Below are positions 1 through 5,386 of a stretch of 6,553 nucleotides of DNA, piece after piece. The translations under genes and the position numbers were made by a program. Numbering within the stretch: position 1 is the stretch's first letter; each line of letters starts with the position of its first letter. Where the stretch lies: positions 1-6,553 of the forward strand of contig CAKZKB010000513.1 in assembly GCA_937121005.1 (NCBI GenBank), read 5' to 3'. Origin of the DNA: an uncultured cyanobacterium (GTDB lineage Bacteria > Cyanobacteriota > Cyanobacteriia > Cyanobacteriales > Geitlerinemataceae). The notes under the pieces were generated by a model. That model searched no databases, had not been told where the DNA came from, and worked only from the letters and a program-made list of their open reading frames with translations.

Positions 1-14
1 GCGTCGCGGGTGCG

Positions 15-581
15 CTAGATTGTGGCGATCGCATTCATCCCCCGAATCCGCTGCTCCAATTGCTCTAACTCCGCCTCCGTCACTAGGTCGATCTTGTTGA
101 GCAGAATCACATCGGCAAAAGCAATTTGCTCCACCGCTTCATCCGCTTCCCAATGCTGCCAGATATGGTGGGCATCCACCACTGTCACCACAGCATCCAA
201 CTGGGCTTTCGCCTGCACTTCGTCATCCACAAAGAAAGTCTGAATGACCGGAGCCGGATCTGCCAACCCCGTCGTTTCAATCACCAGATGGTCAAACTTG
301 TCGCGCCGCTTCATCAAGTTGCCAATGATGCGGATCAAATCGCCCCGCACCGTGCAACAGATGCAGCCGTTATTCATCTCGAAAATTTCTTCATCCGCAT
401 CCACCACCAACTGGTTGTCGATGCCCACCTCACCAAATTCATTCACAATGACCGCCACCTTCTTACCATGTTCGTAGGTCAGGATGCGGTTCAATAGCGT
501 CGTTTTCCCGGCTCCCAGGTAGCCTGTCAGTACGGTCACAGGCACCGTTGCGCGATCGTCGGTGGGATTGATGGCAATCAT
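15..581 (-). pseudogene. COG0523-family metal-chaperone GTPase (CobW/zinc chaperone type), cut short by an in-frame TAG
   Basis: The N-terminal G domain is intact: Walker A GYLGAGKTT (residues 20-28), the family's metal-binding GCICC (72-76, C73/C75/C76), ETTG (102-105) and NKID (162-165). Family members use GTP hydrolysis to deliver metals, often zinc, to client proteins in the cytoplasm. The ATG at 581 is chosen because GGAG lies six bases upstream; the in-frame TTG at 587 abuts the SD and is unlikely. The frame ends after 188 codons at TAG (15-17), whereas family members usually exceed 300 residues and have a CobW C-terminal domain. The bases beyond the TAG stay in frame as R-T-R-D, so the reading is ...AIATI-stop-RTRD, close to a usual ...I-Y-R-T-R-x-A. 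This suggests a Tyr codon turned into TAG by mutation or sequencing error. The remainder lies outside the window. The gene has its own operator-bearing promoter. Family assignment is firm; inactivation is an inference. Confidence 0.85.
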
Positions 582-611
582 AAACAACTCCTGACAACTA
601 GCGAATTAGAA

Positions 612-626
612 TGATAATCATTATTA
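612..626. promoter_or_regulatory. Fur-superfamily operator (probable Zur box) 1
   Basis: TGATAATCATTATTA on the plus strand matches the 7-1-7 palindrome TGATAAT-N-ATTATCA at 14 of 15 positions; the single mismatch is the penultimate base. It overlaps the -10 element of the leftward promoter. Zur is preferred over Fur because the controlled gene is a CxCC metal chaperone and the same box precedes a His-rich porin. Sequence alone cannot exclude Fur, whose sites are similarly AT-rich GATAAT repeats. Confidence 0.75.
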
Positions 627-651
627 TATTGAGTTGAATGGGTTGACGCAA
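623..651 (-). promoter_or_regulatory. Sigma-70-type promoter of the COG0523 GTPase gene
   Basis: Read on the minus strand, TTGCGT (651-646) is followed after exactly 17 bases by TATAAT (628-623). The predicted transcription start is near 615, which gives a leader of about 35 bases before the ATG at 581. The -35 lies within an inverted repeat GGGTTG-ACG-CAACCC (640-654). The -10 overlaps the Fur/Zur-type operator at 612-626, as expected for repression by blocking RNA polymerase. Confidence 0.75.
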
Positions 652-819
652 CCCTTTGTTATGTTGCGGACACTGTCAGATCGAGGCGATCGCGCCCGGA
701 AGCACTACCCTTTTTTCTGCCCGAAGTAGCTCTAAGCCAAGCAAACGGCGCAGTCTAACGTTATCCAAACCCTTTCTCCTTTGTTGTTGACAAAAACTTG
801 AAACGCCAAGACCTGTGAC

Positions 820-1524
820 TTAGCTGTAGGAAACAGTGTTAAAAGTGACTCGATCGCTGCCAGGGTTATAGAGCGTGTAGGTTGCCTGCCCCGGAATTCG
901 TCCCACCGATCCCACCCCCACCACACGACGGGGTGTTTTACCCTGTTCCTGGGGTTCCTGTTTGCCGTCTAGGGTGGTGACAGTCGATCGCAGTTTACCG
1001 GGAGTCACCCAACACTCAAAGGTCAGCCCCGATCGCCCGCAAAATAGGGTATTGGCATCGGCACGGATGAGGCGATCGCACAACTGAATCGCAGGTGTAT
1101 CCGGTGTCAGTTCGTCGGCATAACTGACGGTACTCCCGTGAATCAGTAAGCAATCGAGCTCGTGAAATCCAAAGTGGAGCGATCGCAACCACCCCACCGA
1201 CTCTCGCGATACCGATTTCCATAGGTGCTTGACCCCATCGCCCCCAAATTGGGCCATCAGTTCGGGGGCATCTGGCAACCCACTCAGTCCATGCAGGCTA
1301 AAGCACTGCTCTTCCCACCAGCCAATACAAACCTGGGGTTCGAGTTCTCCCGATCGCGGCGAACGCACTCGCTCGATCGTCGCCTCATTATCACCCTTTA
1401 GCCCCACCACATCCCCGATGATGTACAGGTCAGCGACCGGGTTGCGCTGCCGTCGAATATCCTGCAACACGGCTTCATAGGCTGCCAGGTTGCCTTCAAT
1501 TCCGCTCAAAATAGCCCATTGCAT
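820..1524 (-). CDS. Degenerate metallophosphoesterase-fold paralogue, probably without phosphatase activity
   Basis: The 234-residue product is recognisable as a calcineurin-like phosphoesterase of the ApaH/YfcE-like type by its framework: an N-terminal strand then SGIEGN (7-12), IGD (36-38), IHGS (128-131), FCG (161-163) and GVGSVG (203-208). It lines up with the neighbouring protein at 1560-2372. Most metal ligands are gone: the D-x-H motif is G8-x-E10, the GN[HD]D position is GWWEE (68-72), and GHTH has become GRSG (163-166). Only D38 and H129 remain. The start is ATG at 1524 because a strong AGGAGG sits seven bases upstream; the frame stays open further upstream, but only through the preceding gene's end. 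It lies 35 bases after the previous stop, as last gene of the operon. The frame is intact with a normal stop, so a non-catalytic regulatory or binding role is possible (inference). Function unknown. Confidence 0.8.
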   Translation of the reverse strand: MQWAILSGIEGNLAAYEAVLQDIRRQRNPVADLYIIGDVVGLKGDNEATIERVRSPRSGELEPQVCIGWWEEQCFSLHGLSGLPDAPELMAQFGGDGVKHLWKSVSRESVGWLRSLHFGFHELDCLLIHGSTVSYADELTPDTPAIQLCDRLIRADANTLFCGRSGLTFECWVTPGKLRSTVTTLDGKQEPQEQGKTPRRVVGVGSVGRIPGQATYTLYNPGSDRVTFNTVSYS

Positions 1525-1530
1525 CTGCTC

Positions 1531-1538
1531 GCCTCCTC
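1531..1538 (-). promoter_or_regulatory. Strong ribosome binding site fixing the start at 1524
   Basis: The minus-strand AGGAGG, about seven bases before ATG 1524, is the best Shine-Dalgarno sequence in the window. It argues that this diverged paralogue is still translated at a good rate, and it rules out the longer open frame that reaches back into the upstream gene. Confidence 0.75.
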
Positions 1539-1559
1539 GAATCTGACCTGCTTGTCCGC

Positions 1560-2372
1560 TCATCGCTGACACACATGACTCGGATCGTCTGCCCGTTCCG
1601 CAAACTCCATCCCCCGTGCCAACCGCCAAGCAAAAATTGGCGGTAGACCTTTGGCAATAATGGCGGCGCAGGTTAGCTCGTAGTCATAAGGCACTTCTCT
1701 GAGTTCTACTTGTGCCGTATCCGTGTCGTAAAGGACGTAGGTTGCATTCGGGCGACCGTGCCGAGGTTCCCCTACCGATCCAGCGTTCACAATTTGCTTC
1801 AAGGGTGTCTCGAACTGGGTTTCCAATTCATCTTTACCCGGTTGCTGAACGCGGACGGTTAACGTTCCATCTTCCAGGTTCCGCACGTAGGGAACATGGG
1901 TATGACCGCAGAACAAAACATCCGCATCTGTCGAAAGGATTCGCTCCAATGCTGCAAAGCCATCCATACTCGGCAGTAGGTATTCGTGTTGGCTATTGGG
2001 ACTGCCATGAACAAAGCAAAGATTATCCAGTCGCAGGGTCATCGGGAGTGTTGCCAGATACTCGCGCACCTCTGGATGAATGGTGTTGTTTGTCCATTCA
2101 TGGGCAACTCGTCCTCGCTGCTCCGCAAGTTGCGATGGGTAGCTGCATTCGCAGGCATTCAAACCTTCAACAATGTCCTCATCCCAGCAGCCTTGACAGG
2201 TGGGAATGTCGAGGGAGCGAATCATTTCGACGACGGCATTGGGATGGGGGCCATAACCGACGAGATCGCCTAGGCAATAGATCTGGTCTGCCTTGCGATC
2301 GTCGATATCAGATAACACTGCATTCAACGCTTCATAGTTGCCATGAATGCAGGAAATGACGGCGAGTTTCAT
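1560..2372 (-). CDS. Calcineurin-like metallophosphoesterase with Cys in place of two metal ligands
   Basis: The 270-residue protein has all framework motifs of the ApaH/YfcE-like phosphoesterases: SCIHGN (7-12), LGDLVGYGP (34-42), QGCWDED (60-66), VHGSP (121-125), CGHTH (155-159) and NAGSVGEPRHG (196-206). Family enzymes hold two metal ions and cleave phosphoesters in the cytoplasm. Two canonical ligands differ: the Asp of D-x-H is C8, and the Asn of GNHD is C62. D36, H10, H122, H157 and H159 are kept, so each of the two metal sites would gain one thiolate. C59, C62, C74 and C76 also form a C-x2-C-x11-C-x-C pattern that could bind zinc structurally. The ATG overlaps the stop of the upstream NTPase gene as ATGA, implying translational coupling. 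It lies in the operon driven from near 3230. Substrate unknown; the fold assignment is firm, the activity is not. Confidence 0.88.
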   Translation of the reverse strand: MKLAVISCIHGNYEALNAVLSDIDDRKADQIYCLGDLVGYGPHPNAVVEMIRSLDIPTCQGCWDEDIVEGLNACECSYPSQLAEQRGRVAHEWTNNTIHPEVREYLATLPMTLRLDNLCFVHGSPNSQHEYLLPSMDGFAALERILSTDADVLFCGHTHVPYVRNLEDGTLTVRVQQPGKDELETQFETPLKQIVNAGSVGEPRHGRPNATYVLYDTDTAQVELREVPYDYELTCAAIIAKGLPPIFAWRLARGMEFAERADDPSHVCQR

Positions 2373-3157
2373 GTTAGGATACTCTCCTCTTGGTTAGTTT
2401 CGCTCTTCATTAGGGATTTGTACTGCTCCTGGTATTGGGCGATCGCGCCATCCGATAAACACCCAGCCAGTAAGGTTTGGGCAATCGTTTTCTTTTCCAA
2501 GTTCCAGCCCACAACCTCAATGCCACTGAAGCGATCGGGGCGACCCTCTAGCCAGCGAGGAATACCCAATTCGGTGTATTCAATTCCGGGCAAGCCTTTG
2601 ACAAAATCAACATGGAAGGCTCGACCATCCGGTAGTTCAAAAATACCCTTGACTCGCTGTACCTGTCCGTAGGCTCCCTCCGTTAGTTCGATCGCGATCT
2701 CATCCAAACTGGGGGCATCGAAGACTTGTCCGGTCAAAGGCGATCGCCATAACTCTGGTAAGTTGTCGGGAGTGGGCGTAGCGATGTCGTTGCCGAAAAT
2801 AACCTCGTCGGCCCAGTCGTGCCATGGTGATGTTTGCAAACCCGATGGCACGACGGCGACCCGATGGCAGGGCAGCGACGCGAGTAATGGTGCGGTCAAA
2901 TCTAAGTGAAAGCCTAGCTCCAGATAGACCAAAGCCCGATCTGGCAGTTTGGCGAAAATCTGTGGTGTTTGCTCCTCGGGAAGCAAATGCACCCAGGGAA
3001 AGCAATACGCAATCCGTGCTAGATCCACCGAAGCCGCTCCCATCCCCGGACAGCAGTAAAACAGAGGACGATCCCGGTTCGAGAGAAACTGGCTCATCCA
3101 GGTGGTTTTGCCACTACCCGACGGCCCTGCGATCGCAGTCAACGTAATGGAATCCAT
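2369..3157 (-). CDS. Small diverged COG0523/CobW-like P-loop NTPase
   Basis: The 262-residue product starts with Walker A GPSGSGKTT (11-19). LVYLELGFHLDL (76-87) sits where family members have the IETTGLADP strand. WADEVIFGND (115-124) matches the usual ADVILLNKID segment, so the NKxD guanine-specificity motif is reduced to FGND. The C-terminal half, GQVQRVKGIFELPDGRAFHVD (164-184) then SGIEVVGWNL (211-220), resembles the CobW C-terminal domain. The metal-binding CxCC is absent; a YCC pair (34-36) lies nearby but is not equivalent. The start is ATG 3157 with GGAG three bases upstream. The frame is open to 3292, but that extension would run across the operator and promoter. It is first gene of a three-gene operon and overlaps the next by four bases. 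It probably works with the phosphoesterases in metal homeostasis (inference). Nucleotide specificity is uncertain. Confidence 0.75.
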   Translation of the reverse strand: MDSITLTAIAGPSGSGKTTWMSQFLSNRDRPLFYCCPGMGAASVDLARIAYCFPWVHLLPEEQTPQIFAKLPDRALVYLELGFHLDLTAPLLASLPCHRVAVVPSGLQTSPWHDWADEVIFGNDIATPTPDNLPELWRSPLTGQVFDAPSLDEIAIELTEGAYGQVQRVKGIFELPDGRAFHVDFVKGLPGIEYTELGIPRWLEGRPDRFSGIEVVGWNLEKKTIAQTLLAGCLSDGAIAQYQEQYKSLMKSETNQEESILT

Positions 3158-3194
3158 TAACTCCGGTTTCAAGGTGGGAGGATAAAAAGTATAA

Positions 3195-3209
3195 TGATAA
3201 TCATTATTA
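3195..3209. promoter_or_regulatory. Fur-superfamily operator (probable Zur box) 2
   Basis: The 15 bases are identical to box 1 (TGATAATCATTATTA). Here the flanks also extend the alternative palindrome TAATGATAATCATTA (3192-3208 as an 8-1-8 repeat). The box overlaps the -10 of the leftward promoter of the NTPase/phosphoesterase operon and would cover the transcription start. Assignment to Zur rather than Fur rests on the neighbouring genes. Confidence 0.75.
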
Positions 3210-3234
3210 TATTGAGTTCGGGGATTCAGTGCAA
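3206..3234 (-). promoter_or_regulatory. Sigma-70-type promoter of the NTPase-phosphoesterase operon
   Basis: On the minus strand, TTGCAC (3234-3229) is followed after 17 bases by a perfect TATAAT (3211-3206). The predicted start is near 3199, with a leader of about 40 bases before ATG 3157. This is a strong consensus promoter with the operator placed over its -10, so expression is probably high once repression is lifted. Layout and spacing are the same as in the promoter at 623-651. Confidence 0.8.
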
Positions 3235-3239
3235 CCCTT

Positions 3240-3420
3240 CTGTTTTTACTCAGACGAAAACTTGGCATCGAAACAGCTTCAAATCCAGTCACACAAAGGG
3301 TTTTATGTCAATTTGCCCGCGATCTTAGTATTCATGCACGAGGAGCGCGATTTTCGTACCATCGATGTAAAAGTCCCGTCAGATAAGGGTTTCGAGTCGA
3401 TGCAGTACCGTTAATTCCGC
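3240..3420. other. Intergenic stretch without a recognised gene
   Basis: This lies between the leftward operon promoter and the rightward porin promoter, in a 375-base gap from 3158 to 3532. A 61-codon plus-strand frame (3229-3414) crosses it. It has no ribosome binding site or recognisable domain and its start falls inside the opposing promoter block. I see no RNA gene or terminator here. Confidence 0.5.
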
Positions 3421-3451
3421 GTTGGCGTAGCCTGCGCTTAGCGCATAGCGG
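3421..3451. repeat. Short palindromic element of the cyanobacterial interspersed type
   Basis: TGCGCT-T-AGCGCA (3433-3445) is a perfect 6-1-6 palindrome, flanked by GCGTAGC on the left and GCATAGC on the right. Repeats rich in GCGTAGC/GCATAGCG are common between cyanobacterial genes. It ends next to the -35 of the porin promoter. Recognition is from memory of such repeats, so the family is not assigned. Confidence 0.5.
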
Positions 3452-3480
3452 TTGACAGAGTGACGATCGCGCATGATAAT
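3452..3480 (+). promoter_or_regulatory. Sigma-70-type promoter of the porin gene
   Basis: A perfect TTGACA (3452-3457) is followed after 17 bases by GATAAT (3475-3480), one mismatch from TATAAT. The -10 lies wholly inside the operator at 3474-3488. The predicted start is near 3487, giving a leader of about 46 bases. The ATG at 3533 is preceded by GAGGAG (3522-3527) at a five-base distance. Confidence 0.8.
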
Positions 3481-3488
3481 GATTATCA
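3474..3488. promoter_or_regulatory. Fur-superfamily operator (probable Zur box) 3
   Basis: TGATAATGATTATCA is a perfect 7-1-7 inverted repeat and the best of the three boxes. It contains the porin -10 and reaches the predicted transcription start. Relative to boxes 1 and 2 it differs only at the central base and at the penultimate base, where it has the symmetric form. This makes it the likely tightest binding site of the set. Confidence 0.82.
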
Positions 3489-3532
3489 CTCTCTAAAAAT
3501 AGGGAGCCCATCACCAGGTACGAGGAGTCATC

Positions 3533-5215
3533 ATGTCGAGAATAGGTTGGTATTGGCTGGTTTCCGGGGCGATCGCGGCGATTTTTGCTCCCTGGAGCAG
3601 CGTGCGGGCGGCTAGCGATGTCGATGGGGACGCGATCGCCCAAATCCCCGGACAGCGATCGATTAATTCCGTTGACGATCTGTCCGACGTGCCACCCGGA
3701 CACTGGGCGCGATCGGCCCTCGACGATCTCATCCGCGACTACGGCTGCATCGCCGGGTATCCTGACGGCACGTATCGGGGCAATCGCACCCTGACGCGAT
3801 ACGAATTTGCAGCCGCTTTAGATGCTTGCGTGGATGCCATTTTGGGTGGTGTCGATAGTCCCGAATTGCCCCTCGGTCGCATCGAACAAATCGAACGATT
3901 GCAAGAAGAATTCGCCGCAGAACTGGCAACGTTGCGAGGGCGAGTGGATTCGTTAGAAGAGCGGGTACAATTCCTGGAAGACCATCAATTTTCGACTACA
4001 ACTCAACTGCGTGGCGAGGTGAGTTTTGCCCTCAGCAGTCTGTTTGGGGAAGAACGGGCCGATGGCGAGGACTTAGAAGAAGTTCCCGTTTTCAATAACC
4101 GAGTCCGCTTGTTTTTTAATACTAGCTTTACCGGAGACGATCTGTTAATTACTCGTTTGGATGCCCTCAACGTCATTCCTTTCGGCCCTGGAGAAGGCGA
4201 CGATCCCGACATTACCGGAACCAGCATGACCCGCACGGCGTTTGATGAAGGTAGCGATAACAGCGTTCGTCTCGGTAAGTTGTTTTATACCTTTGCATTC
4301 GGAGAAAGCGGACATTCTCATCACGGTCACAGTCACGACGACGGTCACGGTCACGGCCATCACGGTCATGGTGCCGAGGGGGATCTATCGTTTATGATTG
4401 ATGCAGTTGGTGGGGAGTTTAACGAAAATTTTGCCAACTTCAACGAGTTCTTTTCTGAAGAACTGACCGGATCGATTTCTCGCTTCGGACGTTTCAACCC
4501 CATTTACTATCAAGGTTTGGAGGGGACGGGGGCTTCGGTTAGCTATCGGTTGGGCGATTTTGCCACTCTTTCGGCGGGATATTTGGCTCCCGATGCGAAC
4601 GATCCGCAAGAGAAAAACGGACTGTTTAATGGTAGTTATGCGGCCATGGGGCAGTTGGCGTTAACACCTAGCGACGATCTGCGTTTTGGGTTGACTTACG
4701 TGCGCTCTTATTTTCCCGGCGATCGCGTCGTGGTTTCTGGGGAAACGGGCAGCGAATTGGCGAACGTTCCCTTCGGGGAGGATACGGCAACTTCTGCGGA
4801 TAATTTTGGCTTCCAAACCAGCTTGCGAATTGCTGACGGATTGAATATTTCCGGTTGGGCGGGTTTAACTCGTGCCCACGCAGAAACGGATGGTTTTAAC
4901 GACGAAGCGGGCGTTTTCATCGATGAAGGCGACAATGCGACCATTTTTAATTGGGCCGTGACGTTGGCATTTCCCGACTTGGGATCGGAGGGAAGTTTGG
5001 GGGGAATTGTTATCGGTCAACCGCCGAAAGTGACAGATAACGATAGCGGCCCGGAAGATGAGGATACGTCCTGGCATCTAGAAGCCCAATATCGCTATCA
5101 ACTCAATGATAACATTGCCATCAATCCGGGCTTTTTTGTGATTCTCAACCCCGAACACAACGACGATCGCGATGCAATTTGGGTCGGAACGATTCGCACG
5201 ATTTTTGAATTCTAA
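3533..5215 (+). CDS. SLH-domain OprB-family outer-membrane porin with a histidine-rich segment
   Basis: The 560-residue protein begins with a signal peptide (about residues 1-26, hydrophobic GAIAAIFAPW, likely cut near VRA-A). An SLH domain follows (about 47-100, with HWARSALDDLI, GYPDGTYRGN and LTRYEFAAALD) that in this family anchors the porin to the cell wall. Next come a coiled coil (about 117-150) and an OprB-type barrel ending in the aromatic IRTIFEF expected for barrel assembly. Conserved family stretches include DAVGGEFNENF (290-300), SRFGRFNPIYYQG (316-328) and NGLFNGSYAAMGQL (362-375). Such porins pass small solutes and ions across the cyanobacterial outer membrane. Unusual is a segment with ten His in residues 261-279, where relatives normally have a short turn. 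With the operator at the promoter this points to zinc (or another transition metal) entry, as an inference. A hairpin follows the stop. Confidence 0.93.
   Translation: MSRIGWYWLVSGAIAAIFAPWSSVRAASDVDGDAIAQIPGQRSINSVDDLSDVPPGHWARSALDDLIRDYGCIAGYPDGTYRGNRTLTRYEFAAALDACVDAILGGVDSPELPLGRIEQIERLQEEFAAELATLRGRVDSLEERVQFLEDHQFSTTTQLRGEVSFALSSLFGEERADGEDLEEVPVFNNRVRLFFNTSFTGDDLLITRLDALNVIPFGPGEGDDPDITGTSMTRTAFDEGSDNSVRLGKLFYTFAFGESGHSHHGHSHDDGHGHGHHGHGAEGDLSFMIDAVGGEFNENFANFNEFFSEELTGSISRFGRFNPIYYQGLEGTGASVSYRLGDFATLSAGYLAPDANDPQEKNGLFNGSYAAMGQLALTPSDDLRFGLTYVRSYFPGDRVVVSGETGSELANVPFGEDTATSADNFGFQTSLRIADGLNISGWAGLTRAHAETDGFNDEAGVFIDEGDNATIFNWAVTLAFPDLGSEGSLGGIVIGQPPKVTDNDSGPEDEDTSWHLEAQYRYQLNDNIAINPGFFVILNPEHNDDRDAIWVGTIRTIFEF
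4313..4369 (+). other. Histidine-rich metal-binding segment within the porin
   Basis: Residues 261-279 contain ten histidines in 19 positions, mostly as HxH, HH and HGH, separated by Gly, Ser and Asp. The DNA is a loose CACGGT/GGTCAC hexamer repeat, so it may have grown by slippage. It sits between two predicted beta strands (LFYTFAFG and DLSFMIDAVGG), so it is a loop of the barrel. Whether it faces the outside or the periplasm cannot be told from sequence. Confidence 0.85.
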
Positions 5216-5225
5216 GCTCGCGGCC

Positions 5226-5261
5226 ATCGGGAGGGAAAACTTTGTAGCTACTCCCCCCGAT
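5226..5261 (+). terminator. Hairpin after the porin gene, possible terminator
   Basis: ATCGGGAGGGA (5226-5236) pairs with TCCCCCCGAT (5252-5261), giving ten base pairs with one bulged A and a 15-base loop. It begins 11 bases after the porin stop. No U-tract follows, so it may terminate weakly or mainly stabilise the 3' end of the transcript. Confidence 0.45.
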
Positions 5262-5296
5262 CGCCCGATTAGAGACAGGGATTCGGTGAGAGTGAT

Positions 5297-5325
5297 TTGG
5301 TCTCCGTTCGCGAACCTGCTATAGT
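5297..5325 (+). promoter_or_regulatory. Candidate promoter of the ABC ATPase gene
   Basis: TATAGT (5320-5325) has an extended -10 (TGC directly before it). TTGGTC (5297-5302) stands 17 bases upstream as a weak -35. A start near 5332 would give a leader of about 55 bases. There is no operator of the TGATAAT type here, so the ATPase is unlikely to share the regulon. Confidence 0.5.
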
Positions 5326-5386
5326 AGAAGCGATCCGCACCTCGCAATTTGGGGCTGTAGTTCAGACGTTCACCGCACGCGAGACG

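Larger units (their letters stand above)
610..656 (-). repeat. Duplicated promoter block, copy 1
   Basis: Bases 610-635 are identical to 3193-3218 (26 of 26). After 12 unrelated bases, GCAACCCTT (648-656) recurs at exactly the same offset as at 3231-3239. The block holds the operator, the -10 and the -35 region. Both copies drive COG0523-family genes on the same strand. Confidence 0.85.
3193..3239 (-). repeat. Duplicated promoter block, copy 2
   Basis: This is the partner of 610-656: 26 identical bases (3193-3218), then a 12-base diverged spacer, then an identical GCAACCCTT. The diverged stretch falls in the -35/-10 spacer, where sequence matters least, so what is preserved is the functional promoter plus operator. 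Confidence 0.85.

Noticed and set aside
711..717. T-run after the GTPase/operon junction as an intrinsic terminator
   Set aside because: No stable hairpin precedes the T-run on the plus strand, and on the minus strand it would be an A-run.
732..926. 64-codon minus-strand frame over the end of the degenerate phosphoesterase gene
   Set aside because: It overlaps the real frame's 3' end, and its own product shows no domain or ribosome binding site.
1712..2359. 215-codon open frame on the plus strand
   Set aside because: It lies antisense within the phosphoesterase gene, whose frame has full family motifs; the plus-strand product has no recognisable domain and no ribosome binding site.
3158..3292. 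N-terminal extension of the small NTPase by 45 residues
   Set aside because: The extension would translate the -10, operator and -35 of its own promoter; homology starts at ATG 3157.
3229..3414. 61-codon plus-strand frame in the divergent intergenic region
   Set aside because: No ribosome binding site, no domain, and the start lies in the -35 of the opposing promoter.
5351..5365. tRNA-like 5' end (GGGGCTGTAGTTCAG)
   Set aside because: It resembles the acceptor and D-arm start of a tRNA, but no anticodon arm, no T-arm GTTCGAATC-type box and no matching 3' acceptor strand follow before the ABC gene starts.
5297..5386. 30-residue N-terminal extension of the ABC ATPase from a TTG
   Set aside because: It spans the extended -10 TGCTATAGT; family similarity begins at MAKLELKNLN from 5387.
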